Shown piece after piece: positions 15,580 through 23,251 of a stretch of 31,299 bases of DNA. The position numbers were made by a program, and so were the translations under genes. The notes under the pieces were generated by a model, which saw only the letters and a list, made by a program, of their open reading frames with translations, did no database searches and was not told where the DNA came from. Source of the stretch: DAOUMU01 sp034409055 (GTDB lineage Bacteria > Chloroflexota > Anaerolineae > 4572-78 > J111); assembly GCA_034409055.1 (NCBI GenBank), contig DAOUMU010000053.1:1-31299 (forward strand), written 5' to 3'. Position 1 is the stretch's first letter, and each line of letters starts with the position of its first letter.

Positions 15580-16509
15580 ATGTTACGTAAATTCTTTATA
15601 AAACTTTCAGAGAGCGCTTCTGCTCGCCATTTTGTGACCAATTTTGGGCTGGCTCGCCGGATGGCCCGTCGCTTTGTCGCTGGCGAAACCCTGGATGAAG
15701 CCGTCGCCGTGATCAAGGATTTAAACGCGCGCGGGATCAAAGGCTTACTCAATGAAGTGGGCGAGAGTGTGACCACGCATGCCGAAGCCAACCGGGCAGC
15801 CCAAACCTGTCAAGAACTACTGCATCGCATTCACGCTGAAAATCTCGACTCAACGATCTCGCTCAAGCCTTCCCACGTCGGGATGACGTTTGGTCCCGAT
15901 TTTTGCTACGAAAATATCGCCAGCATTGTGCAAACCGCTCAAGAATTGGGCAACATCGTCGAGATTGATATCGAAGGTAGCCCTGATGTAGAGGCCACCC
16001 TTGACGTTTATCATCGCCTCCTGGATACTTTCAAGGATGGGGTACGCCTGGCTATCCAATCTTACCTCTATCGCAGCCCGGCCGACATACAGCGCATTAT
16101 CGAACGGGGGGGGAGTGTCCGTTTGGTTAAAGGGGCTTATGAGGAACCACCCGAGATTGCCTACCAGAGCAAAAAAGAAATTAATCAGGCCTCTATCCGC
16201 TTGATGAAAGATTTCCTGACCCCTGAAGCCAGAGCAAAGGGCGCTTACCTGGCCCTGGGTTCTCACGATCCAGAGCTGATTGAGTGGCTTATCGGTGAAA
16301 CCAAAGCTCAAGGCATTGGCCAAGATCAATTTGAGTTTCAAATGTTGCTGGGGATTCGCCGGGACGAACAACAACGTCTGGCCGATATGGGGTATCAAAT
16401 GCGGGTCTATGTCCCCTATGGACAGGCCTGGTATCCTTATTTTATGCGACGCCTGGCCGAACGGCCGGCTAATGTCCTATTTATTTCCAGGGCCATCATT
16501 GGAAAATAA
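15580..16509 (+). CDS. Monofunctional proline dehydrogenase (FAD-dependent)
   Basis: This enzyme oxidises L-proline to pyrroline-5-carboxylate (P5C), passing electrons to FAD and then to the respiratory chain. Its 309 residues match the size of stand-alone PRODH proteins such as the Thermus enzyme, rather than the large PutA fusion. The TIM-barrel motifs are all visible: ISLKPSHVG with K96, VEIDIEGS (127-134), RLAIQSYLYRS (156-166), RLVKGAYEEP (181-190), ALGSHDP (225-231), FEFQMLLGIR (251-260) and the flavin/substrate signature YGQAWYPYFMRRLAERP (280-296). A GAGAGG lies 9 nt before the ATG. The expected partner, P5C dehydrogenase, is not in the window. A strong hairpin follows the stop, separating it from the glycyl-radical genes. 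Confidence 0.93.
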   Translation: MLRKFFIKLSESASARHFVTNFGLARRMARRFVAGETLDEAVAVIKDLNARGIKGLLNEVGESVTTHAEANRAAQTCQELLHRIHAENLDSTISLKPSHVGMTFGPDFCYENIASIVQTAQELGNIVEIDIEGSPDVEATLDVYHRLLDTFKDGVRLAIQSYLYRSPADIQRIIERGGSVRLVKGAYEEPPEIAYQSKKEINQASIRLMKDFLTPEARAKGAYLALGSHDPELIEWLIGETKAQGIGQDQFEFQMLLGIRRDEQQRLADMGYQMRVYVPYGQAWYPYFMRRLAERPANVLFISRAIIGK

Positions 16510-16535
16510 GTATCCTTTTCAAATTTGTGCGTAGC

Positions 16536-16611
16536 GTAGGGGCGAGCCAAGTCGGATTGGTGGTAGTCGAAACAAACAAGCTATGCTCCGACTTGACTCG
16601 CCCTTACTTTT
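16536..16611 (+). terminator. 21-bp inverted repeat, probable terminator after proline dehydrogenase
   Basis: GTAGGGGCGAGCCAAGTCGG-A (16536-16556) pairs with 16587-16607 (ending CGCCCTTAC) with two mismatches over 21 bp and a 30-nt loop, followed by TTTT. It may serve as terminator, but its GTAGGG/CCTTAC ends also place it with the dispersed hairpins of this window. Confidence 0.55.
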
Positions 16612-16637
16612 GGAGAGGATACGAAAATAGATATAAT
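16609..16637 (+). promoter_or_regulatory. Possible promoter of the glycyl-radical enzyme genes
   Basis: TATAAT (16632-16637) is a perfect -10 box. A poor -35 candidate, TTTGGA (16609-16614), lies 17 bp upstream. The predicted start near 16644 lies before AGAGG (16661-16665) and the TTG start at 16674. It follows the hairpin terminator directly, suggesting that the activase and dehydratase form their own unit, perhaps under anaerobic control. Confidence 0.35.
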
Positions 16638-16673
16638 GAATTCAGTCCTATGAGGCTGGAAGAGGTAACCGGT

Positions 16674-17579
16674 TTGATTAAGGGATTAGTTTTTGACATA
16701 AAAAAGTTTTCCATTCACGACGGGCCGGGTATTCGCACCACATTTTTTTTCAAAGGATGTCCCCTGCGTTGCTGGTGGTGTCACAATCCGGAGAGCCAAG
16801 CCCTGGAGCGAGAAATGATGTTCCACGAGAACCGGTGCATCCGGTGTGGCGCTTGCCTGGACGTCTGTACGCGGGGAGCCATCTCTATGAACGGAGGGGC
16901 TGTATCCACCGATAGCGAGGAATGTACGCTGTGTGGAGCTTGTGCCGAAACATGTTATGCGGAAGCGCGTGAAGTTGTGGGGCAAGAAATGACGGTAGGG
17001 CAGGTGCTGGCGGAAATCGAGAAAGATGTCGCCTTTTACGACGAATCCGAGGGAGGGGTGACCTTTTCGGGTGGAGAACCTTTGTTACAGCGGGACTTTT
17101 TGCGAGCGATTCTGCGGGCCTGCAAAGAACAAGAAATTCACACCGCCCTGGATACCTGCGGGTTTGCCTCTTGGACCACGCTGGATAGTCTCCGAGAACA
17201 CGTGGATTTGTTTCTGTACGATCTCAAGTTGATGGATGATGCCCGGCATCGGAAATTTACCGGCGTGCCTAACGCCTTGATCTTGAGAAATTTACAGGCA
17301 CTTTCGCACCGGGGGCACAATATTATCCTGCGGGTGCCCATTATTCCAGAGATAAACGACGACGATGAGAACATTCGTCAAATAGGGGCATTTGCGGCGG
17401 CTCTCCCCTGTCTAAACCGGGTAGATATCCTGCCTTATCATCACATAGGTACGGAAAAGTACCATCGGTTGAACAAGGCCTACGAATTACCCGAAATCCG
17501 CCCTCCCTCAGAGGAGAGGATGGCCAAAATAGCCCAAATTCTGCGAGATTTTAGCTTACAACTAAAAATAGGAGGTTGA
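16674..17579 (+). CDS. Glycyl-radical enzyme activating protein (radical SAM)
   Basis: This radical SAM activase generates the glycyl radical on its partner enzyme. I place the start at TTG 16674, giving (M)IKGLVFDIKKFSIHDGPGIR, the usual beginning of this family, with AGAGG 8 nt upstream. ATG 16650 is in frame but has no ribosome-binding site, and the frame is open to 16527. The radical SAM cluster is C29-x3-C33-x2-C36 (CPLRCWWC). It is followed by a ferredoxin-like insert with two four-Cys motifs (CIRCGACLDVC, 55-65; CTLCGACAETC, 84-94) and SGGEP (132-136). The length of 301 aa is typical. The stop is 4 nt before the dehydratase ATG, whose Shine-Dalgarno sequence GGAGG lies in the last codons of this gene, so the pair is translationally coupled. 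Confidence 0.93.
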   Translation: MIKGLVFDIKKFSIHDGPGIRTTFFFKGCPLRCWWCHNPESQALEREMMFHENRCIRCGACLDVCTRGAISMNGGAVSTDSEECTLCGACAETCYAEAREVVGQEMTVGQVLAEIEKDVAFYDESEGGVTFSGGEPLLQRDFLRAILRACKEQEIHTALDTCGFASWTTLDSLREHVDLFLYDLKLMDDARHRKFTGVPNALILRNLQALSHRGHNIILRVPIIPEINDDDENIRQIGAFAAALPCLNRVDILPYHHIGTEKYHRLNKAYELPEIRPPSEERMAKIAQILRDFSLQLKIGG

Positions 17580-17583
17580 TCCC

Positions 17584-19950
17584 ATGTCTATGAGTGAAAG
17601 AGTGGCCCGGCTCAGGCAGCAGAGCCTGGAGGCCATCCCTGCTATCTCAACTGAGCGAGCAGAACTGATGACCGAATTTTACCGGCAGAATACAGGACCG
17701 ATGTCTGCGCCCGTGCGTCGTGCTCTGGCCTTCCAGTATTTGATGGAGCACAAGACGATCTGCATCAACGAAGGCGAGCTAATCGTCGGCGAAAAAGGCC
17801 CGGCCCCCAAGGCCACCCCCACCTACCCGGAACTGTGCTGCCATAGCCTGGCGGATTTGGATATCCTCAATTCGCGGGAAAAGATACCGTTTGCCGTCAG
17901 TGAGGAGGTCCGGCGGGTGTACCGGGAGATCATTATCCCCTTCTGGCAGGGCAAATCTATGCGGGACCTCATCTTCCGGGAAATGACGGAGGCGTGGCAG
18001 GCTGCCTATGAGGCCGGTATCTTTACCGAGTTTATGGAGCAACGGGCTCCTGGCCATACAGTCCTGGATGATAAAATTTACCGTAAAGGGTTCCTCGATT
18101 TCAAGCGAGACATTCAGCAAAGTCTGCAAAACCTGGATTACCTGGACGATCCCCGGGCCTATGCCAAGCAAGAAGAGCTCAAAGCGATGCTCATTTGCGC
18201 CGATGCTCTGATCCGTTTTGCCGAACGTCACGCAGAAAAAGCCCGGGCCCTGGCCGGGCAGGAGACGGATCCTCACAGAAAGCAGGAATTGGAACGTATG
18301 GCCGAGGTCTGTACGCACGTGCCGGCCCATGCCCCCCGGGATTTCTGGGAAGCGTTGCAGTATTATTGGTTCGTCCATCTCGGCGTAACCACGGAGTTGA
18401 ACACCTGGGATGCTTTCAACCCGGGCCGGCTGGACCAGCATCTGTATCCGTTCTACAAAGAGGGCCTGGAACAGGGAACGCTTACCCGCGAGCAAGCCGA
18501 AGAGTTGTTGCAGTGTTTCTGGATCAAATTCAACAATCAACCCGCCCCGCCCAAAGTGGGGGTTACGGCTGAGGAGAGCGGTACTTACACCGATTTTGCC
18601 ACCATCAATACCGGTGGCATCAAAGAGGACGGTTCCGACGCTGTCAACGAGGTCACTTATCTGATTTTAGACGTGATCGAGGCGATGCGGCTGTTACAAC
18701 CCAGTTCGTGCATCCAAGTTAGCAAAAAAAACCCCGACAGATTTATCAAGCGAGCAGCCCGAATCATTCGCACGGGCTTTGGCCAGCCGTCGATATTCAA
18801 CACCGACGTTATCGTCCAGGAAATGATTCGGCAGGGCAAGTCGGTGGCCGATGCGCGGAATGGGGGGACCAGTGGTTGTGTGGAAACAGGCGCGTTTGGC
18901 AAGGAAAATTACAACTTAACCGGCTACTTTAATATGACCAAGGTTTTTGAAATTACCCTCAACAACGGCCTTGATCCGCGAACGGGCCGCAGGATCGGGC
19001 TGGAAACGGGAGATCCGAGCCAATTTGACTCCTTTGAGTCCCTATTTAAGGCCTATAAAAAACAGTTAAAGTACTTTGTGGACATCAAGGTCCGGGGGAA
19101 CAACGTCGTCGAGAGGCTTTACGCCAGCTACATGCCGGCCCCGTTCCTGTCGCTGCTGACTGACGATTGCATTGCTGCGGGCAAGGACTATCACGATGGT
19201 GGCGCCCGGTACAATACGACATATATCCAGGGAGTGGGCCTGGGTACGCTCACCGATGCGATGACTGCCGTCAAATATCACGCCTTTGACCAGAAAAGTT
19301 TGACCATGGAAGCCCTGCTGGCTGCCTTGAGAGACGACTTTGCCGGTCACGAAAGAGCACGCCAAATGTTGTTGAACAGAACACCCAAATATGGCAATGA
19401 CGATGACTATGCTGACGAGGTGATGGTCGCCCTGTTTGAGGCATTTTTCGAGGTCATAGACGGTCGCCAGAACACCAAGCAGGGAACCTATCACATCGAT
19501 CTGTTACCGACCACGTGTCACGTGTACTTTGGCTCGGTGATCGGGGCCACGCCGGATGGACGCAGGGCAGAACTGCCCCTCTCTGAAGGCGTTTCGCCCG
19601 TACAGGGAGCAGACCGTCACGGCCCGACGGCGGTCATCAAATCGGTGGCCAAGATGGACCACGCCCGTACTGGCGGTACGTTGCTCAACCAGAAATTTAC
19701 GCCCCAGTTGCTTCGGGATGAGGATGGGCTGAACAAATTGACCCAACTGGTGCGGACCTATTTCAAGCTGGATGGTCACCACATCCAGTTCAATGTCGTT
19801 GATACGACCACGTTGCGGGCTGCGCAACAGAACCCTGAGCAGTACCGTGACCTTATTGTGCGTGTGGCAGGCTACAGTGACTATTTCTGCGACCTCAACA
19901 AAGCTTTGCAAGATGAGATCGTGGCCCGGACAGAACATCAATCGTTTTGA
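17584..19950 (+). CDS. hypD: Glycyl radical enzyme, probable trans-4-hydroxy-L-proline dehydratase
   Basis: This oxygen-sensitive enzyme is expected to dehydrate trans-4-hydroxy-L-proline to pyrroline-5-carboxylate. It has 788 residues, the family length. The thiyl Cys432 and base Glu434 lie in TSGCVETGAFGKE. The radical Gly763 is in RVAGYSDYF near the C-terminus. From memory, the Clostridioides difficile HypD active site is His160, Asp278, Ser334, Phe340, Cys434, Glu436, Tyr450, Thr645 and Gly765. This protein has the same residue at each position shifted by two: H158, D276, S332, F338, C432, E434, Y448, T643, G763. That supports HypD over pyruvate formate-lyase, choline TMA-lyase or glycerol dehydratase. 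A related hydroxyproline isomer as substrate is not excluded. GGAGG lies 8 nt before ATG 17584, and the activase gene is directly upstream. This hypD is unrelated to the hydrogenase maturation gene of the same name. Confidence 0.88.
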   Translation: MSMSERVARLRQQSLEAIPAISTERAELMTEFYRQNTGPMSAPVRRALAFQYLMEHKTICINEGELIVGEKGPAPKATPTYPELCCHSLADLDILNSREKIPFAVSEEVRRVYREIIIPFWQGKSMRDLIFREMTEAWQAAYEAGIFTEFMEQRAPGHTVLDDKIYRKGFLDFKRDIQQSLQNLDYLDDPRAYAKQEELKAMLICADALIRFAERHAEKARALAGQETDPHRKQELERMAEVCTHVPAHAPRDFWEALQYYWFVHLGVTTELNTWDAFNPGRLDQHLYPFYKEGLEQGTLTREQAEELLQCFWIKFNNQPAPPKVGVTAEESGTYTDFATINTGGIKEDGSDAVNEVTYLILDVIEAMRLLQPSSCIQVSKKNPDRFIKRAARIIRTGFGQPSIFNTDVIVQEMIRQGKSVADARNGGTSGCVETGAFGKENYNLTGYFNMTKVFEITLNNGLDPRTGRRIGLETGDPSQFDSFESLFKAYKKQLKYFVDIKVRGNNVVERLYASYMPAPFLSLLTDDCIAAGKDYHDGGARYNTTYIQGVGLGTLTDAMTAVKYHAFDQKSLTMEALLAALRDDFAGHERARQMLLNRTPKYGNDDDYADEVMVALFEAFFEVIDGRQNTKQGTYHIDLLPTTCHVYFGSVIGATPDGRRAELPLSEGVSPVQGADRHGPTAVIKSVAKMDHARTGGTLLNQKFTPQLLRDEDGLNKLTQLVRTYFKLDGHHIQFNVVDTTTLRAAQQNPEQYRDLIVRVAGYSDYFCDLNKALQDEIVARTEHQSF

Positions 19951-20018
19951 GCCAGACACCACAAAATAATTATTGTCGTTTAATCCCTACTACATCATTT
20001 CAATGAGGAGATGATACC

Positions 20019-21761
20019 ATGCTAAAAGGCAAAATTATTTTAATCATCGGCGGGTATGGTTTGGTCGGGCGAGCCATATGCCGGGAGCTGATACACCATA
20101 ACCCCGATACCCTGATCATTGCCTCCTTACTGGAGTCTGAAGCCAAACAGGCGGTAGACAGCCTGCATCAGGAATTTCCCACGACCTCTACTAAACTCAT
20201 GCCCTTCTGGGGCAACATTTTTGTTCGAGAGACGCTAAAAGATGTTCCTTGGGCTGAAATTTTGGCCTCGCCGGAATGGCGAGACCAAATTTATCGAGAT
20301 GTCCTGGAAAGTCGCACCCCAGAACTGATCCGGTCCTCTTACTTGACCCAACTGATTACTGGTACCACCAGAGAACACCCCGGTCTTAAGCCCCACATTG
20401 TCATCGACGCGGTGAATACCGCCACGGCTTTAGCCTATCAAGACATTTATCACTCGGCAGCCGAGGTGCGTGATCTGTATGAAAAAGTGGAAATCGTCTG
20501 GCGGGAGAACGAGCGGGCCATTGTAGAACGTCTGCTCATTAGCCTGTATATTCCCCAACTGGTACGCCACATCCAAATTTTAGACGCCGCTATGCGCCAG
20601 GCCGGAACCGAAGCCTACCTAAAAATAGGCACCAGTGGCACCGGTGGCATGGGACTGAATATCCCCTACACCCACGGCGAAGAAAAGCCCTCGCGGGTTC
20701 TTCTCTCCAAGGCGGCCATTGCCGGGGCGCATACCTCGCTTCTTTTCTTGATGGCTCGCACCCCCGGTGGTCCTGCGGTGAAGGAGATCAAACCAACTGC
20801 GGCCATCACCTGGAAAGATATTGGCTTTGGCCCGATTAGGAAACGGGGCCAACCTATCCCTCTGGTTGATTGTCCCCCCACCAACGGTCTAAAACTCGTC
20901 TCCGGCAGCCAATTTGACCTCAGCCAACAGCCGGTGCCCCCGCCAGGAGACGAAATTTTCGAGTCTGTCTACATCGATACCGGCGAAAACGGCTTCTTCT
21001 CCGTGGGCGAATTTACGGCCATCACCACCCTGGGACAGATGGAAGCGGTCACTCCCGAAGATATTGCCTTTAATGTCATTCACGAACTCAAGGGCATTAA
21101 CACCGGCAAAGATGTGATCGGGGCTATGGATAGTGCTGTCCTCGGGCCAAGCTATCGAGCCGGCTTTATGCGCCACCGGGCGATTACTTACGCCCAACAA
21201 TTGGAGAAGGAGCACAAGGTGGTCTCCGTGGCCTTTGAAATTTTAGGCCCACCCAAACTGTCAAAACTCCTGTTTGAAGCCTATTTCCTCAAGCAGATTT
21301 ATACCTCTATGGAGGCCGTAGCCAACGTTGGTCAGGAGCAGATGATGCAAGATGTGGTCGACTTCATTGCTGCGAACGATTCCATTAGACGTCAGGCGAT
21401 TTCTATTGGTATCCCCATCCTGATGCCAGATGGCGACACCCTGTTGTGTGTCAACCGGGGGACCGGTGAACATCGTTGGGAACGTAACACCTGGCCGGTT
21501 AACGCCGACACGATTGAGCGTTGGGCTGAAATGGAGTGGATAGACCTGCGGGCTAAAAATATGATCCGTTGGCAACGCCGCATGCGGCATATTCTGGCTG
21601 AAATTGCTGCTCTACCCGACCCGAAACAGGATGCCAGCTCGCAATATGGCCGGATTATGACCAGCCCGACGACCTGGGCCTTGGATCCTGAAATTAACAT
21701 TGGCGAGATGGTTGGTTGGATTTTTAATAACGAAGAAAAAGGTCAACGGATGAAGGGATAA
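20019..21761 (+). CDS. Uncharacterised 580-residue protein with N-terminal Rossmann (SDR-like) domain
   Basis: I do not recognise a characterised family. Residues 1-30 (KIILIIGGYGLVGRAICREL) form a dinucleotide-binding beta-alpha-beta unit with the GGxGLVG loop of extended short-chain dehydrogenases/epimerases. PHIVIDAVNTATALAYQDIY (125-144) resembles the second half of such a domain. TSGTGGMGLNIPY (205-217), followed by LSKAAIAGAHTSLLFLMART, could hold a Ser/Tyr/Lys-type site, but the Tyr-Lys spacing is not the canonical YxxxK. The remaining 300 or so residues (GENGFFSVGEFTAIT, GAMDSAVLGPSYRAG, IGIPILMPDGDTLLCVNRGT) match nothing I know. It starts 68 bp after the dehydratase, with GAGGAG 8 nt before the ATG, so it is probably in the same unit. 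It may act on P5C or a downstream product (inference). Confidence 0.75.
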   Translation: MLKGKIILIIGGYGLVGRAICRELIHHNPDTLIIASLLESEAKQAVDSLHQEFPTTSTKLMPFWGNIFVRETLKDVPWAEILASPEWRDQIYRDVLESRTPELIRSSYLTQLITGTTREHPGLKPHIVIDAVNTATALAYQDIYHSAAEVRDLYEKVEIVWRENERAIVERLLISLYIPQLVRHIQILDAAMRQAGTEAYLKIGTSGTGGMGLNIPYTHGEEKPSRVLLSKAAIAGAHTSLLFLMARTPGGPAVKEIKPTAAITWKDIGFGPIRKRGQPIPLVDCPPTNGLKLVSGSQFDLSQQPVPPPGDEIFESVYIDTGENGFFSVGEFTAITTLGQMEAVTPEDIAFNVIHELKGINTGKDVIGAMDSAVLGPSYRAGFMRHRAITYAQQLEKEHKVVSVAFEILGPPKLSKLLFEAYFLKQIYTSMEAVANVGQEQMMQDVVDFIAANDSIRRQAISIGIPILMPDGDTLLCVNRGTGEHRWERNTWPVNADTIERWAEMEWIDLRAKNMIRWQRRMRHILAEIAALPDPKQDASSQYGRIMTSPTTWALDPEINIGEMVGWIFNNEEKGQRMKG

Positions 21762-21788
21762 ATTTGGAGCGGTTATGGTTTAACCTCG

Positions 21789-22514
21789 TTACCCAAAAAC
21801 CAGCTCTAAAAAGCGCGGAATCAGGGTTAACGTTTCCGGACTGTCCCGAAAGCGGCTTAGAGCGGTCGCCTGCTCTTCCTGGCTCATGACGGAGGCATAG
21901 CCTTGTTGATAGCGATAGAACCGGGTCCGATTCTCGTTGCCGCTTAACTCGGCGTGAAACTGGGTGGCCCAGATCGGCTGGCCGGGGATGCGGAGCGCCT
22001 GGAAGGGGCAGCGTTCGCTGGCGGCCAGGTGCATGCAGCCGTCCGGCAGTCGCAAGGCCCGGTCTTTACGGCCCAGTTGGGCCAAAAATCGGCGGGGCAG
22101 GTAGCCCAGCAGCTCATCCTGTTGCCCGGCCTCGGTCAAGGTCAGTTCGTACGTGCCCACTTCCATGTTGGCCGCATCGTGAATGATGTCGCCCCTTAAC
22201 GCTTTTACCATGAGTTGAAAGCCAAAACAGGAGGCCAGGGTCGGCTGGCCGTGGGCCACTACCTCTCGGAGCAGTTCCATCAGTTCCGCAAAGCCGGGCA
22301 GATTTTGCTTGGAGACGTAATAATCGCCGCTGCCGCCCACCATGAGGGCATCAAAGCGCCGCACTTTCTGCAGCGGGGGCGGACCGGTCAGCAAGTCGTG
22401 GGGCACGAACTGCTCCACGTCCAGGCCGGCCTTGTCGGCGAATGATTGGCGTTCTTCGGTTTTGGCTAAATCACCGTTATTACGGGCTTGGAGGAGTAAA
22501 ATTTTAAGAGACAT
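21789..22514 (-). CDS. Class I glutamine amidotransferase-like protein (GMP synthase GATase type)
   Basis: This is a stand-alone glutaminase-fold protein of 241 aa. The catalytic triad is visible: Cys96 in ASCFGFQLM, His187 and Glu189 in TQFHAEL. An oxyanion-type GGSGDYYV (60-67) is also present. The start is ATG 22514, because AAGGA lies 5 nt upstream; ATG 22520 is too close to it. Such free-standing GATases act on gamma-glutamyl compounds or as amidotransferase subunits; the partner is unknown. The gene is convergent with the Rossmann gene (27-bp gap), and its start overlaps the end of the small upstream gene by 11 nt, so the two are co-translated. Confidence 0.88.
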   Translation of the reverse strand: MSLKILLLQARNNGDLAKTEERQSFADKAGLDVEQFVPHDLLTGPPPLQKVRRFDALMVGGSGDYYVSKQNLPGFAELMELLREVVAHGQPTLASCFGFQLMVKALRGDIIHDAANMEVGTYELTLTEAGQQDELLGYLPRRFLAQLGRKDRALRLPDGCMHLAASERCPFQALRIPGQPIWATQFHAELSGNENRTRFYRYQQGYASVMSQEEQATALSRFRDSPETLTLIPRFLELVFG

Positions 22515-22872
22515 AGGCATCCTTCTTGAGTATAGAATGATACGCCGCTACGAAGGCGTGGGGATCATCCGGCGTAAAGTGAATATGTCGGATCAAACCT
22601 GATTTCGTGTGCAGACCTACGTGTAGGAAAAGGTCGGCCAAATCTATTTTGAGAGCCAAGCCGGCCCAGAACCCTTTACCCCGAAAAGACTCGGCAATGA
22701 TCGGGGGCCGGGACACCCAGATGTCGTTAATCTCGTTGAGCGGAATGACCAGGGTATGCAGCAGGACCCAACTCTGAATCTCCAGCCGATCAGGATAGAG
22801 GCGATACGCCTGCCAGAGGCTTCTGGCGGTTGGTTTGGAAATGTAGATGGGTGTATTGGCTTCGTTATTCAT
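22504..22872 (-). CDS. Small protein of unknown function, possibly PH-like
   Basis: I cannot assign this protein of about 122 aa with confidence. It alternates short strands (YRLYPDRLEIQSWVLLHTLV, then IPLNEINDIWV and IRHIHFTPDD) and ends in a helix (HAFVAAYHSILKK). This layout resembles small bacterial PH-like/YdbT-type domains that begin with a membrane-proximal strand. There is no signal peptide or membrane segment. The start is ATG 22872 or TTG 22887; neither has a good ribosome-binding site. Its last 11 nt overlap the start of the glutamine amidotransferase gene, which supports its being real. Confidence 0.65.
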   Translation of the reverse strand: MNNEANTPIYISKPTARSLWQAYRLYPDRLEIQSWVLLHTLVIPLNEINDIWVSRPPIIAESFRGKGFWAGLALKIDLADLFLHVGLHTKSGLIRHIHFTPDDPHAFVAAYHSILKKDAYVS

Positions 22873-22930
22873 TAGGTTGTAAACCAAGTAACTACTCAGC
22901 CCGGAGGAATATAATAGCTTATGGCAGGAG

Positions 22931-22963
22931 ATTGGAGATTAGACAGAATCACCAATCTCCAAT
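22931..22963. repeat. 10-bp inverted repeat hairpin
   Basis: ATTGGAGATT (22931-22940) and AATCTCCAAT (22954-22963) are perfect complements with a 13-nt loop. It lies about 60 bp upstream of the small reverse-strand gene, so it may be in its leader or promoter region. Confidence 0.5.
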
Positions 22964-23060
22964 TCGAGACATCCTTTGATGGCCCAGGCTGTCTGGAATT
23001 ATACGCAATACGCCTGTCAACGGCAACCCCAATAATGCGACGGAGGCTGATTGAACTTTT

Positions 23061-23208
23061 ACAAAATAATCGACATATTACCGCTTCAGGTTAATAACCG
23101 CAGATTGGCAGAAAAACGCGGATAAAACCAGCTCAATCCGCGTCTTTCTGCTAATCCGCGGTTCTGAATAGGCTACATTCAGCAGGTTATATATGTCGAA
23201 TAATTTGT
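23061..23208. repeat. MITE-like element with nested inverted repeats
   Basis: The outer imperfect arms are 23061-23082 (contains CGACATAT) and 23185-23208 (contains ATATGTCG). The inner arms are 23098-23123 (starts CCGCAGATT, ends CGCGGAT) and 23136-23161 (starts ATCCGCG, ends AATCCGCGG), complementary at 23 of 26 positions with a 12-nt loop. It is non-coding, about 148 bp long, and could also end transcripts from the MFS gene. Confidence 0.55.
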
Positions 23209-23251
23209 TGGGTGTGTTTCAAATGAATTGAAGCTTTGGTATTGCGCTAAG

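Noticed and set aside
17779..18540. 253-residue - strand frame inside hypD
   Set aside because: Antisense to a fully supported glycyl radical enzyme, with no domain.
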